DNA of 64,000 bases. It comes from CAVUCH01 sp963739995. Its GTDB lineage: Bacteria; Acidobacteriota; Vicinamibacteria; Vicinamibacterales; JAENWD01. Position numbers and translations under genes: made by a program. Below, piece after piece: positions 1-9,209 of this stretch (its first letter is position 1; every line of letters starts with the position of its first letter). A model generated the notes under the pieces. It did not search any database and was not told the origin of the DNA. It was given only the letters and a program-made list of their open reading frames with translations. The stretch is from contig CAVUCH010000015.1 in NCBI GenBank assembly GCA_963739995.1, positions 75,147 to 139,146 of the forward strand. Reading direction: 5' to 3'.

Positions 1-1623
1 CGCCGTGTCCGCGCTGTAGTCCGAGCGCTGCGCAATCTCCCGGCCCAGGAAGATCTGCTCTTCCTTCTTCCCGAAGGTGAGCGGCCCGAGCGAGTCGCTC
101 ATGCCCCACTCGCACACCATGCGGCGGCCGAGCTCGGTCGCTCGCTCGAGGTCGTTACCCGCCCCGGTGGTGATGCTGCCGAGAGTAATCTCTTCGGCAA
201 TGCGGCCACCCAGCAGGATGGCGAGCTGATCGTTCAGGTAGTCGCGCGAGTAGTTGTGCTTCTCGTCGGTCGGGAGCTGCTGCGTGAGACCGAGCGCCAT
301 TCCGCGCGGGATGATCGTCACCTTGTGGATGGGGTCCGCGTGCGGCAGCAGCACCGTGAGGATCGCGTGGCCAGCCTCGTGGATCGCCGTGATCTTCTTC
401 TCGGCGTCGCTGATGATCATCGAGCGGCGCTCGGCGCCCATGAGTACCTTGTCCTTGGCGAACTCGAAGTCGACCATCCGGACGACCTTCATGCTGTAGC
501 GCGCCGCGTTCAGCGCCGCTTCGTTCACGAGATTCGCGAGGTCCGCGCCCGAAAAGCCCGACGTTCCCCTCGCCAGCGTGCTCACGTCCACATCGTCCGA
601 CAGCGGGATCTTGCGCGTGTGCACCGAGAGGATGCCTTCGCGGCCCTTCACGTCGGGACGGTTCACGACGATGCGGCGGTCGAAGCGGCCTGGGCGCAGC
701 AGGGCAGGATCGAGGACATCCGGCCGGTTGGTAGCGGCGACGAGGATGACGCCTTCGTTGCTCTCGAACCCGTCCATCTCGACGAGCAGCTGGTTGAGGG
801 TCTGCTCGCGTTCGTCGTGCCCGCCGCCGAGGCCGGCGCCGCGATGACGGCCGACCGCGTCAATCTCGTCGATGAACACGATGCAAGGGGCGTTCTTCTT
901 CCCCTGTTCGAAGAGGTCGCGCACGCGCGACGCGCCCACGCCCACGAACATCTCCACGAAATCCGATCCGCTGATGGAGAAGAACGGCACGTTCGCCTCG
1001 CCCGCGACCGCGCGCGCGAGGAGCGTCTTGCCGGTACCCGGGGAGCCCATGAGCAGGACGCCCTTGGGGATGCGTCCGCCGAGCTTCTGGAACTTCTGCG
1101 GTTCCTTGAGGAACTCGATGATCTCCTGCAGCTCGTCTTTCGCTTCGTCGACGCCGGCGACGTCCTTGAACGTCACTTTCTTCTGAGCGGACGAGGAGAG
1201 CTTCGCCTTGCTCTTGCCGAACGACAGCGCCTTGTTGCCGCCGCTCTGCATCTGGCGCATGAAGAAGATCCAGAACCCGATCAGAAGGAGGATCGGCGCC
1301 CACGAGTACAGCAGCGTGGCCCACGGGCTGGCAGTGGGTTCCTTGGCATTCATGAGAACGCCCTTGTCCCAGAGCTTGTTCGCCAGGCCTTCGAACTGCG
1401 CCGGCGCGTGCGTCTGGAACGTCTCGTTCGACTTGAGCACGCCGGTGATGTCGTTGCCCGTGATCGTGACGCTCGAGACCTGGCCCGCTTCAACCTGCGA
1501 CATGAACGTGCTGAAGCTCATGGCCTGCTCGCGCGACTGGAACGTCCTGGAAAAGTTCCACACGAGGAGGCCGATGAACACCAGCACCATCCAGAACAGC
1601 AGGCTTTTGAGAGTCGAATTCAC
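1..1623 (-). CDS. ftsH: ATP-dependent zinc metalloprotease FtsH (3' end cut by window)
   Basis: Membrane-anchored AAA+ protease that degrades misfolded and regulatory proteins. The 541 visible residues show two membrane segments (about 7-24 and 107-122), Walker A GSPGTGKT at 193-200, Walker B around VFIDEID at 249-255, the arginine-finger region after LLRPGRFDRR, and the zinc site HEAGH at 415-419. The frame runs off position 1, so roughly the last 70-100 residues are missing. The GTG start at 1623 overlaps the tilS stop as GTGA, which implies translational coupling. The tilS-ftsH order is common in bacteria. Identification is secure. Confidence 0.98.
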   Translation of the reverse strand, partial: MNSTLKSLLFWMVLVFIGLLVWNFSRTFQSREQAMSFSTFMSQVEAGQVSSVTITGNDITGVLKSNETFQTHAPAQFEGLANKLWDKGVLMNAKEPTASPWATLLYSWAPILLLIGFWIFFMRQMQSGGNKALSFGKSKAKLSSSAQKKVTFKDVAGVDEAKDELQEIIEFLKEPQKFQKLGGRIPKGVLLMGSPGTGKTLLARAVAGEANVPFFSISGSDFVEMFVGVGASRVRDLFEQGKKNAPCIVFIDEIDAVGRHRGAGLGGGHDEREQTLNQLLVEMDGFESNEGVILVAATNRPDVLDPALLRPGRFDRRIVVNRPDVKGREGILSVHTRKIPLSDDVDVSTLARGTSGFSGADLANLVNEAALNAARYSMKVVRMVDFEFAKDKVLMGAERRSMIISDAEKKITAIHEAGHAILTVLLPHADPIHKVTIIPRGMALGLTQQLPTDEKHNYSRDYLNDQLAILLGGRIAEEITLGSITTGAGNDLERATELGRRMVCEWGMSDSLGPLTFGKKEEQIFLGREIAQRSDYSADTA

Positions 1624-3029
1624 TCGGGGCCTCCCCACTGACGGGTAAGTTTCAAGACTACCACGCCGCTGTCGCCTGCCGAGGCCCGGTACACCTCGTC
1701 CAGTGCGTGTCCCGGCACCCACACCACTTTGTCGTGACGGTCCACGACCAGAGGCAGGCGGTGCCGCTCGGCGCGGGACACTTTGCGGTCGACGAACAGA
1801 TCCTGCAGCTTCTTCGTGCCGCTCAGCCCGACCGGCCGCAGTGCATCCCCCGGACGCCAGTTGCGAACGAACAAACCTTCCGTCACCTGAGCACAGCCAA
1901 CTACGGCAACCGGCGCATCGGGCGTGCCCTTGGGGAGCTGCCCGTCGAGCAGGCCCACGTCGGCATGCATGGTGGCGCTCACTTCCGCAATCCAGACACG
2001 GCCCGGCACGGGGAGCGCATAACGGAAGGGCGGCGCGGCGTCACGCCGCGGCCCTCTACCTGTTAAGACAACCGCCGACCCGTTTCGGTCCGCCCGCACG
2101 TGTCCTGGTAGATCGACACCCGGTGCGGCCTCGCTCTCGAGCATCGCGGCCAGGCCGTCGATCTCGGCGAACCCGGGCTCGCGCACTCCGGCCCGGCGCA
2201 GCGCTTCCATCAGAAGACGGCGCCGGAGTGCCACGGGCGCGAGCATCGCCCCGGCCACGTCCACCCGGACCTGCTCCCTGTCGATCCTGACGAGCTGCTG
2301 GAGGAGCCCACGCGTCAGCTCGGCCAGGAGCTCTTCATCCGCTCGGGCGACCTCGGCGGTACGGGCGAGCCGCGTCGGCACTGACGCACCAAACCACGCC
2401 TGGAGGGCTGGGAGGACCTCATGCCGCACACGATTGCGCGGATTGGCGAGGTCCCGATTCGACGCGTCTTCCACGTACGTGATCCCCTTATCGGCGGACC
2501 ATGCCCGGAGCTGCTCCCGCCCGACGTCGACCAGCGGCCGGACGATCGTGCCGTTCCTGGGATAGATGCCTGCCAGCCCGCGCGGCCCGGCGCCCCGCAG
2601 CAGCCTCAGCAGCACCGTTTCCGCCTGATCGTCCCGCGTGTGCCCCACCGCCATGCGATCGGCCCCGAGCACGCGCCTGCCACGCTCCAGGGCGGCATAT
2701 CGAAGCCTCCTCGCGGCCTCTTCGATCGAGCGGCGCTCCGCGGCCGCGACACGACGGACCTCCACGCGCTCCACATGGGCCGGAACGTGCACCCGGTGCG
2801 CCAGGGCCGCGGCGAACTTCTGATCACGCTCCGATTCCGGCCCCCGCAGCTGGTGATTCACGTGCACCAGGCCGACAACGGAGAACTCGCCTCGGGGCGC
2901 GAGCTCCAGGAGGACCGAGAGCAGCGCGACCGAATCGGCGCCGCCGGACACCGCTACCGCGACGCGCGTACCCCGCGGCAACAGGTCATATCGCCGGATC
3001 GTGCGCCAGACGCCCTCGATCAGGCTCAT
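1620..3029 (-). CDS. tilS: tRNA(Ile)-lysidine synthase TilS
   Basis: Converts the wobble C34 of tRNA-Ile(CAU) to lysidine, using ATP and lysine, so that AUA is read as isoleucine. At 469 residues it has the N-type PP-loop SGGADS at 28-33 and the downstream GHTRDDQAETVLLRLLRG motif, followed by the TilS substrate-binding and C-terminal domains (RNWRPGDALRPVG near the end). It lies just downstream of a CAT-anticodon tRNA gene and its stop overlaps the ftsH start by four bases. Length and motifs match the family. Confidence 0.97.
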   Translation of the reverse strand: MSLIEGVWRTIRRYDLLPRGTRVAVAVSGGADSVALLSVLLELAPRGEFSVVGLVHVNHQLRGPESERDQKFAAALAHRVHVPAHVERVEVRRVAAAERRSIEEAARRLRYAALERGRRVLGADRMAVGHTRDDQAETVLLRLLRGAGPRGLAGIYPRNGTIVRPLVDVGREQLRAWSADKGITYVEDASNRDLANPRNRVRHEVLPALQAWFGASVPTRLARTAEVARADEELLAELTRGLLQQLVRIDREQVRVDVAGAMLAPVALRRRLLMEALRRAGVREPGFAEIDGLAAMLESEAAPGVDLPGHVRADRNGSAVVLTGRGPRRDAAPPFRYALPVPGRVWIAEVSATMHADVGLLDGQLPKGTPDAPVAVVGCAQVTEGLFVRNWRPGDALRPVGLSGTKKLQDLFVDRKVSRAERHRLPLVVDRHDKVVWVPGHALDEVYRASAGDSGVVVLKLTRQWGGPE

Positions 3030-3094
3030 CGTGTGCTGTGGGAGCAGGGCGGAGGAGCAGGCCGCGTCGGCGTCCTGCTTGCTCCAGGGCGTTA

Positions 3095-3171
3095 TGGTGC
3101 CGGTGCAGGGACTTGAACCCCGGACTCCGCGGATATGAGCCGCGTGCTCTAACCAGCTGAGCTACACCGGC
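3095..3171 (-). tRNA. tRNA-Met (anticodon CAT), CCA encoded
   Basis: A 77-nt cloverleaf with acceptor GCCGGTG pairing with CACCGGC, D-arm AGCTCAGCTGGTTAGAGC, anticodon loop CTCATAT (CAT), T-arm GGGTTCAAGTCCC and a templated CCA. CAT is shared by elongator Met, initiator Met and the lysidine-modified Ile2 tRNA. The paired first base excludes a typical initiator. Elongator Met is the default call, but Ile2 is not excluded, and tilS next door makes that possibility worth testing. Confidence 0.93.
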
Positions 3172-3180
3172 GGACCTTTG

Positions 3181-3186
3181 ATTGTA
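3181..3186 (-). promoter_or_regulatory. -10 box of the tRNA-Met gene
   Basis: TACAAT on the minus strand lies nine bases upstream of the mature tRNA 5' end. No convincing -35 hexamer is visible at 17 bp. Confidence 0.55.
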
Positions 3187-3251
3187 ACAATAACGCGGCT
3201 CATTTCCTGCAGCGCCGGCATCCAGCCGGCCTGCGGGGGCGACCGTCGACA

Positions 3252-4217
3252 TCAGGAAGGTTCGTCCAGTTCCAGCAGCGCCGCCGCCAGCAGCGGGATC
3301 ATGAGTTCGTGGTGCCCCACCAGCGAGTAGCCGCGCCCGCTCTCTTTCGTTGGCCGCGACACCACGTTCGTCTGCGCCCGGTAGAGGCGCACGAAATCCA
3401 GGTTCACCGTCGTCATCCTCGCGAGCGCGATGCCGCGGTTGCGAGCAAGTGCGACGGCCTTCAGGAACACCTCCGGCAGAATCACGGCAGACCCGCAATT
3501 CAGGTACACGCCGCCGTCGAGCCGTGCCACGTGGGTCACGAATCGCCGGAAGTCGCGGAGGCTCCCCTCGCCGAGTGCGGCGCCGGACGCGTTCGGGTGC
3601 ATGTGCGTGATGTCGGTGCCGAGCGCCACGTGCACGGTGAGAGGGATGCCCAGCCGTCCTGCCGCCGCAACGACGCTCAGGTGCGCGAACGGCGGAGCGG
3701 CGGCGTGCAGGTAGGTCGCCAGCGCCTCGCCGATTCCCGCGCCTGTTGCCACGCCAGCGTTGATCGCGGCGTTCAGCAGCGTGCCGGTCTCTTCGGCCAT
3801 CCCGAACCGGCCCGGCCCCAGCGTCTCGTCGACATCCTCCGAGGTGGCACCACTCAACGCAATCTCGAAGTCATGGATGATGCCCGCACCGTTGGTGGCA
3901 AGCGCCGTCACGTACCCACGCGCCATCAGATCGACTAACACGGGCCCGAGACCGGTCTTGATCACGTGTGCGCCGAAGCCCCACAGGACACCCGCGCCGG
4001 TGCGCCGCGCAAACGCAATCCGCTGTACGACGACCCGGAAGTCGGCCGCCGCAAGCATCCCCGGTAGCGACGCGACGAGTCCCGCGACCCCGCTCCCTGG
4101 CGTGAACGGCCGGGCGAAGTCCTCCGCCCGCGCCTTGCTGGCTCTAGACGAGAGCGGGTAGGTGCGGATGTCCGAGAGGTCGAACTCTTCGTAGTCCGGA
4201 TGCTTCCCGTCGGCCAT
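3252..4217 (-). CDS. Conserved protein of unknown function, downstream of queA
   Basis: 321 residues from the ATG chosen at 4217 (MADGKHPDYEEFDLSDI). A GTG at 4277 and an ATG at 4274 that touches the queA stop are possible, but they add a Pro/His-rich stretch that looks non-native. I do not recognise the family with confidence. Conserved-looking blocks are GFGAHVIKTGLGPVLVDLM, TNGAGIIHDFEIALSG, GRFGMAEETGTLLN, HVALGTDITHMHP and YLNCGSAVILPEVFLKA, which suggest a Rossmann-like, possibly nucleotide-binding enzyme remotely like deoxyhypusine synthase. That resemblance is from memory only. No signal peptide or membrane segment is seen. It is probably co-transcribed with queA. Confidence 0.85.
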   Translation of the reverse strand: MADGKHPDYEEFDLSDIRTYPLSSRASKARAEDFARPFTPGSGVAGLVASLPGMLAAADFRVVVQRIAFARRTGAGVLWGFGAHVIKTGLGPVLVDLMARGYVTALATNGAGIIHDFEIALSGATSEDVDETLGPGRFGMAEETGTLLNAAINAGVATGAGIGEALATYLHAAAPPFAHLSVVAAAGRLGIPLTVHVALGTDITHMHPNASGAALGEGSLRDFRRFVTHVARLDGGVYLNCGSAVILPEVFLKAVALARNRGIALARMTTVNLDFVRLYRAQTNVVSRPTKESGRGYSLVGHHELMIPLLAAALLELDEPS

Positions 4218-4273
4218 GCTGGGTGGAGGATACAGGAAGTGTGGTCGGTGGTGTGCCAGGCGGGCGCCCGGCA

Positions 4274-5320
4274 TCACACAAGCAGCATCGCGTCACCATA
4301 ACTGTAGAACCGGTATTTCTCCATCACGGCCCGCCGGTACGCCTCGAGCACCAGCTCACGCCCACCGAAGGCGCAGACCAGCATGAGCAGCGACGACTGG
4401 GGCAGGTGAAAATTCGTGAGCAGCGCGCCAACGATGCGGAACCGGAAGCCGGGGTGGATGAACAGATCGGCGTATCCCGCGCCCGCGGGCACCCGGCCGG
4501 CATTGATGCTGGCGACCGCCTCCAGCGTACGCGTCGTGGTCGTGCCGACGGCCACGATCCTCCGCTGCGTCTCGAGTGCAGCCGCAATGGCAGCAGCCGC
4601 GCTTTCGCTGATCTCGTAAGGCTCTGGATCGATCCGATGGGCCTCGACCTCCTCGGTCCGGATTGGCTGAAACGTTCCGTAGCCCACGTGCAGCGTGATG
4701 GCACTGCGCTCGATTGCGCGTGCAGCGAGCCGAGCGAACGTCGCCTCGCTGAGATGCAGGCCGGCGGTCGGTGCGGCAACAGAGCCGCGGGTCCTCGCGT
4801 AGACGGTCTGGTACCGCTCGCGGTCCAGGGCGTCTGGCGCGCGTTTGATGTAGGGAGGGAGAGGCACCTCGCCGATCGCGTCGACAGCCGCTTCAACATC
4901 GCCCCCGTCCGGACGCCACAGGCGGAGCGTCCGCCGGCCGAAGGTACGCCGTTCAAGGATTTCGGCCTCGAGCACCACGCCGTTCCGCTCGAATCGCATG
5001 CCGCAGCCGGGGCGCAGCTTCTGACCGGGATGGACCAGCGCGTCCCAACGATCCTCGCCGAGGCGGCGGAGCAGCAGGCACTCCACCTGACCCCCGCTCG
5101 GTGTGCGACGCCCGTGCAGCCGCGCGGGAAACACGCGCGTGTCGTTCACCACCACGAGGTCGCCGGGCGTGAGCAGGTCTGGCAGATCGCCCGCGTGCGC
5201 GCCCGTGATCGCACCGCTCGTCCGGTCGACGATCATCAGGCGGGACGACGAGCGCTGGGGTGCCGGGTATTGAGCGATGAGCTCGGGAGGGAGGTAAAAA
5301 TCGAAATCCGCGACGCGCAC
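4274..5320 (-). CDS. queA: tRNA preQ1(34) S-adenosylmethionine ribosyltransferase-isomerase QueA
   Basis: Transfers the ribosyl moiety of SAM to preQ1 in tRNA to form epoxyqueuosine. The 348-residue protein has the family blocks FDFYLPPELIAQYP, LVVVNDTRVFPARL, GEVPLPPYI, ERYQTVYA, GSVAAPTAGLHL, HVGYGTFQPI and LLTNFHLPQSSLLMLV. The start is GTG. TACGAT at 5327-5332 ends six bases before it, so the mRNA is probably leaderless. The upstream GNAT gene ends 28 bp away, so read-through is also possible. Confidence 0.97.
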   Translation of the reverse strand: MRVADFDFYLPPELIAQYPAPQRSSSRLMIVDRTSGAITGAHAGDLPDLLTPGDLVVVNDTRVFPARLHGRRTPSGGQVECLLLRRLGEDRWDALVHPGQKLRPGCGMRFERNGVVLEAEILERRTFGRRTLRLWRPDGGDVEAAVDAIGEVPLPPYIKRAPDALDRERYQTVYARTRGSVAAPTAGLHLSEATFARLAARAIERSAITLHVGYGTFQPIRTEEVEAHRIDPEPYEISESAAAAIAAALETQRRIVAVGTTTTRTLEAVASINAGRVPAGAGYADLFIHPGFRFRIVGALLTNFHLPQSSLLMLVCAFGGRELVLEAYRRAVMEKYRFYSYGDAMLLV

Positions 5321-5348
5321 GCCCCGATCGTAGCGGATGGGCGCGCGC

Positions 5349-6002
5349 TCAGTGCACCTTCACCCTGGATATCGGGCGCAGCGCGTGCCAGTGGTCGGCG
5401 TTGAGCGTCCACAACACCTGATCGAGATAGTCGTCGTCCTGCCACAGCGATTGCCGGAGCACCGCTTCCTGTACCGCGCCCATCTTCCGGAGCGCACCAT
5501 TGCCGCGGCCATTGCTCGTCGCCGAGCGTGCCTCCAGGCGCAGCACGCCCAGAGTGTCGAACACCCAGTCGATGACGAGCGGCGCCGCCGCGTAGAACAG
5601 CCCCTCGCCCCAGAACTCCGTTCCAAGTGCGAAGCCCCATTCGGCACTCTTGCGGTGCAGTTCTATGGCGCGAACCTGGAACACGCCAACGGGCGTGTCG
5701 TATCCCGCGGGTAGCACGCCGAAGCAGATCGCCTCGCCGGCAGCCCGACGACGGCGCGCACTCACGATGAACGCCTCGAACCCCTCAACGGTGTCGGGTG
5801 GCGGCGAGATGAACCGCGCAACTTCCGATGTCGAGACCGCCGAGAGCAGCGCCGCCGCATCCGCCCGTCGCACTTCCCGGACGGTCACGCTGGCGCCTTG
5901 CAGTACCGGAGGCACGTCCTGCCAGCAATCCAGGGCCAGCCCTGAAGCGGCCGAGAACACCCCGGTGTCGTCGAGATCCGTGGCCTGATTTCTGTTGATC
6001 AC
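5349..6002 (-). CDS. GNAT-family N-acetyltransferase (RimJ/RimL type), copy 1
   Basis: 217 residues from a GTG at 6002 that overlaps the stop of the S8 protease as GTGA. It has the RimJ/RimL-like N-acetyltransferase fold signs: an N-terminal VTVREVRRADAAALL strand-helix, FALGTEFWGEGLFYAA in the acetyl-CoA loop region, LGVLRLEARSATSNGRGNGALRKMGAVQEAVLR in motif A/B, and a C-terminal DQVLWTLN strand. It is clearly paralogous to the GNAT at 8080-8745 (VARFISPPPDTVEGFEAF against VARFMSPPPTTVERFARF). The substrate is unknown; the exported protease encoded between the two is one candidate partner. Confidence 0.9.
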   Translation of the reverse strand: MINRNQATDLDDTGVFSAASGLALDCWQDVPPVLQGASVTVREVRRADAAALLSAVSTSEVARFISPPPDTVEGFEAFIVSARRRRAAGEAICFGVLPAGYDTPVGVFQVRAIELHRKSAEWGFALGTEFWGEGLFYAAAPLVIDWVFDTLGVLRLEARSATSNGRGNGALRKMGAVQEAVLRQSLWQDDDYLDQVLWTLNADHWHALRPISRVKVH

Positions 6003-8069
6003 GATGCAACCACGGCGCTGATGCCGAGCCCCGCGCCCGTATCTTCCGGGCAGAAGCCGCTGCTGGAGCCCCAGACGATGTTGGAACCCCAGACGATGTT
6101 CGAGCCCCACACGATGTTGCGTCTGGCGCTCCCCCAGACGATGTTGGAACCCCAGACGATGTTGGAACCCCACACGATGTTCGAGCCCCACACGATGTTG
6201 GCGGCGGATGTTGCCGTGTCGCAGTCTCGTCCCGCACAGGTGCTGCCCCAGACGATGTTCCGGGCCGCGCTGCCCCAGACGATGTTGGACCCCCAGACGA
6301 TGTTCGAGCCCCAGACAATGTTGGAGCCCCACACGATGTCCGCACCATCCCCCGAACCCCAGACGATGTTCCCGCCGGTTGTGCCCCACACCGCCTTGCG
6401 GTCGAGCGCGCTGCCCCAGACGATGTTGGCCGCGCACTGACCTTCACATGAACTGCCCCAGACGATGTTGAGCGTCGAGAGCCCGGCGACGTCCGCCAGG
6501 CTGGACCCCCAGACAATGTTCGAGCCCCACACGATGTTCCGGACCGCGCTGCCCCAGACGATGTTGGAGCCCCAGACGATGTTCGTGGCCCATGCATTCG
6601 CATCCGGCCGCAAGACACCGCCATCCACGACGTAGTTGCCCCAGATCAGGTGTCGCCCCCACGTCGCATCACCCGGGTAGGCGTCGCCCTCGCGCGCCGT
6701 GACGAAGAAGCGCGCGAGTTGCACGGCGCCCTGCACGTTGAGAAAGCCGGCGCCCTGTTCGAGGGGGCTCGTGTCGGGAGCAGTGCTCGCCGTGTACTGC
6801 AGGATGGCCTTGACCGCGTTCGGCGTGAGCGCCGGGTTGGCCTGCATCATCATCGCGACGGTCCCGGTGACCGCGGGTGCTGCCATGCTGGTGCCGGTGA
6901 GCGTGAGATAGGCCATCCCCGGCGCGGCGGGAGGTGCCTGGTACCAGGTCTTGCGGGCGCGCGAGGACCAGTGTGCTGTCGCGGGCAGCCAGCGAGACGA
7001 TACGCGTGCCGGGAGCGACGAGGTCCGGCTTCGAGAGCAGGTCGACTGCCGTGGGTCCGCTCGAGCTGTAGCCGGCAACGACGTCGTCGGCGCAAGTGGC
7101 GGTGCCCATGTGGTTCGAAGCACCCACGGTGATGACCCACGGTGCATTGCCGGGCGCCGTCACACCTCCGTATTGCCGGTTGCCGTTCGCGTCGCGTCCG
7201 AGGTTGCCAGCCGCCGCGACCACGGTGATCCCGGCCTGCACGGCCCGCCATGTCGCCAGCGTGAAAGGATCCGTGAAGAATGACTCCGTAGCCGCAGCGC
7301 CCACCGAGAGGTTGATGACGCGGATGTTGTGTTTCTTACGGTTTGCGACGGCGAAGTCGATCGCCTGAATGGCGGTGCTGATCGTGCCGCGGCCGGAACC
7401 GTCGAGCACCTTGAGCGAAAGCAGCTTGGTGCCCGGCGCAACGCCGGCATACGCGCCGTCCGAATCGGTGCCGTCGCCCCCGATGATGCCCGCCACGTGC
7501 GTGCCGTGACCGAAGTCGTCATAGGGCATCGTGCGTCCGTTGACGAAATCGACGGAGCCGACGAGCCGCGGGCGCGAGTTATTGGCGCCGGCCAACCCGA
7601 GATCGCGGTGCGGGACGACGCCCGAGTCGATCAGCGCGACACCAACGCCGCTGCCGTCCCAGCGCCCGGAGGTTCTCGCCGCACGCGCTGCGGCCGCAGG
7701 GGCCGGCGCGGCCGTCACCGTCGAGTGCAGGGATACGAGCGGACGATCCAGGTGGACGCTGCGCACGCCAGGATCGGCGGTGAGCGCATCGAGTGCGCGG
7801 TCGGAGACCTCGGCAACCCGCGCGTTGAGCGATGCGAGATGTGCCCCGGCGCGACCGCCGACCCGGCGGATGACGAGGGCGCCGTCGCTCGAGCCGTCGC
7901 GCAGGCGGATGATGACGCGAGTCTTCGCGTCGCCGCCGCGCGCTGCACGCGACTGCAGCGGCCGATCCAGTTTGGTGCGGTCCTGCGCGGCCGCCAGCGC
8001 GGTGGGCAGGACCGTGCAGTGGATGAGGAGCGCGGCTGCTGCAACGAGGAAACGAGGAGCACGAATCAT
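5999..8069 (-). CDS. Secreted S8 (subtilisin-like) serine protease with NIVWGS repeat tail; frameshifted
   Basis: Starts at ATG 8069, ten bases after the GNAT stop, with a signal peptide (about 1-28, ending TALAAAQD). An inhibitor-I9-like propeptide follows. The catalytic Asp (VALIDSGVV), His (HGTHVAGII) and oxyanion Asn (AAAGN) lie in the first frame. The catalytic Ser (GTSMAAPAVTGTVAMM) lies in another frame. The two frames join by a one-base shift near 6950-6965, within a GCGCGC-rich run. After the catalytic domain come 19 copies of (N/D)IVWGS plus variants such as KAVWGT. The shift could be a sequencing error, a recent mutation or recoding. As assembled, the first frame lacks the nucleophile. 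Confidence 0.88.
6064..6583 (-). repeat. Array coding for 19 NIVWGS hexapeptides
   Basis: In-frame 18-bp units whose plus-strand signature is CCCCAGACGATGTT, with CCCCACACGATGTT and CCCCAGACAATGTT variants. They occur in runs of up to four, separated by short spacers such as AVR, AAR and ARR and by Cys-containing insertions (SCEGQC, TCAGRDC). The array forms the C-terminal third of the S8 protease. Confidence 0.95.
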
Positions 8070-8079
8070 CGCATCCACC

Positions 8080-8745
8080 TCAGTGCACCAATAGGACGTC
8101 GGGCCGAGCGGCGAGCTGCCGCCAGTCTTCGTCGAGCAGCGACCAGAGCACCTGGTCGAGCCGTTGTCCATCGGCCGTTGTGAGGGATTGGCGCAGCACG
8201 CCTTCCTGCACGGCGCCAAGCTTGCGCATCGCCGCCTGGCTGCGGCCATTGGCCAGAGCGGCCCGCGCTTCGAGGCGGTGCACGCCCAGGCCGTCGAATG
8301 CAAATTCGAGCAGCAGGCGGGCGGCGTCGAGAAACAGCCCCGCGCCCCGGTACTCGGGGGCCATCGCCACACCCCACTCGGCCGTCCGGAACTCGGGCTC
8401 GAGCTGATGGAGCTGCAGCAGGCCTACCGGTGAGGAGTGCGCATGGGGCACCAGCGCGAATGCCAGGTACCGGCCGGCTTCGCGCTCGCGGTGGCTCCAC
8501 TCGACGAACCGCGCGAATCGCTCCACCGTTGTTGGCGGCGGCGACATGAAGCGGGCCACGTCCGGCGCCGTCAGGATGGACACCAGCGGTGGCGCGTCGC
8601 CCTCCTGCAACTCGCGCAGCACGCATTGCTCACCGGTCAGCACCGGTACGGCATCGCGCCAGGAACAGGGCGGGGCCGTAATCGGGGCCGGGTGTGTGAT
8701 CCCACTCGAAAGGGAGGAAGGAAGCAGCTGTGTTCGTGTGTTCAT
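8080..8745 (-). CDS. GNAT-family N-acetyltransferase (RimJ/RimL type), copy 2
   Basis: 221 residues, first gene of the GNAT-protease-GNAT operon. It shows CVLRELQEGDAPPLV, MAPEYRGAGLFLDAARLLLEFAFDGLG, HRLEARAALANGRSQAAMRKLGAVQEGVLRQSL and DQVLWSLL, matching copy 1 block by block. The N-terminal 30 residues are Ser/Pro-rich and may be non-native or a linker. A TATACA -10 box at 8786-8791 would give a leader of about 33 nt. The next gene starts ten bases after its stop. Confidence 0.9.
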   Translation of the reverse strand: MNTRTQLLPSSLSSGITHPAPITAPPCSWRDAVPVLTGEQCVLRELQEGDAPPLVSILTAPDVARFMSPPPTTVERFARFVEWSHREREAGRYLAFALVPHAHSSPVGLLQLHQLEPEFRTAEWGVAMAPEYRGAGLFLDAARLLLEFAFDGLGVHRLEARAALANGRSQAAMRKLGAVQEGVLRQSLTTADGQRLDQVLWSLLDEDWRQLAARPDVLLVH

Positions 8746-9209
8746 GGGAGCATCCGGAGGTTCATATCGGCATCTCGGACTCTGCTGTATAGAAGGGTTC
8801 AGGGCCTGACGGGGCCGAATCGCTGCGCGTCTTCTTCACGCGGCCAGACTGCGAGCGCCGCCCACCCGGCCCGGAGGTGGCATGGCGGACCGAACCTTGG
8901 GAGCGCTCCGTGAGCGGCTTTACGGCGGCGTGGTGAGGCGCGACCACCCGCCACACCCACACTCAGCAATCGGGCCGCCAGCAGACAAACACCCGTGGCT
9001 GACGGTGATAACTTCCACGTTGCTAAGGTTTTGCGGGAGCCTTGGTGGTGGCGGCCAGAGGACGAAGCCTTCCATCCTGGCAAAGACTGCAAGGACGATC
9101 GGAGCCGGCGTCGCTGAAGATGCCAGGCACGAGCGAACGACGCACGGGGCCGACACGGTCGCTCATGACAAAGCTGCCGTGGCGGAGAAGTTGCAACTGG
9201 CTCGTCCAG
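8746..9209 (+). promoter_or_regulatory. Intergenic region between divergent genes
   Basis: 464 bp with no convincing gene. It holds a minus-strand TATACA box (8786-8791) for the GNAT operon. On the plus strand a GGCGGAG sequence at 9181-9187 is too far from ATG 9210 to be an ideal ribosome site. An in-frame ATG at 9165 would extend the flavoprotein by 15 residues, but the added sequence does not look family-like. Confidence 0.5.

Noticed and set aside
256..1641. Long plus-strand open frame opposite ftsH
   Set aside because: It is the antisense of a clear FtsH protein; high GC leaves the opposite frame open and the translation has no family features.
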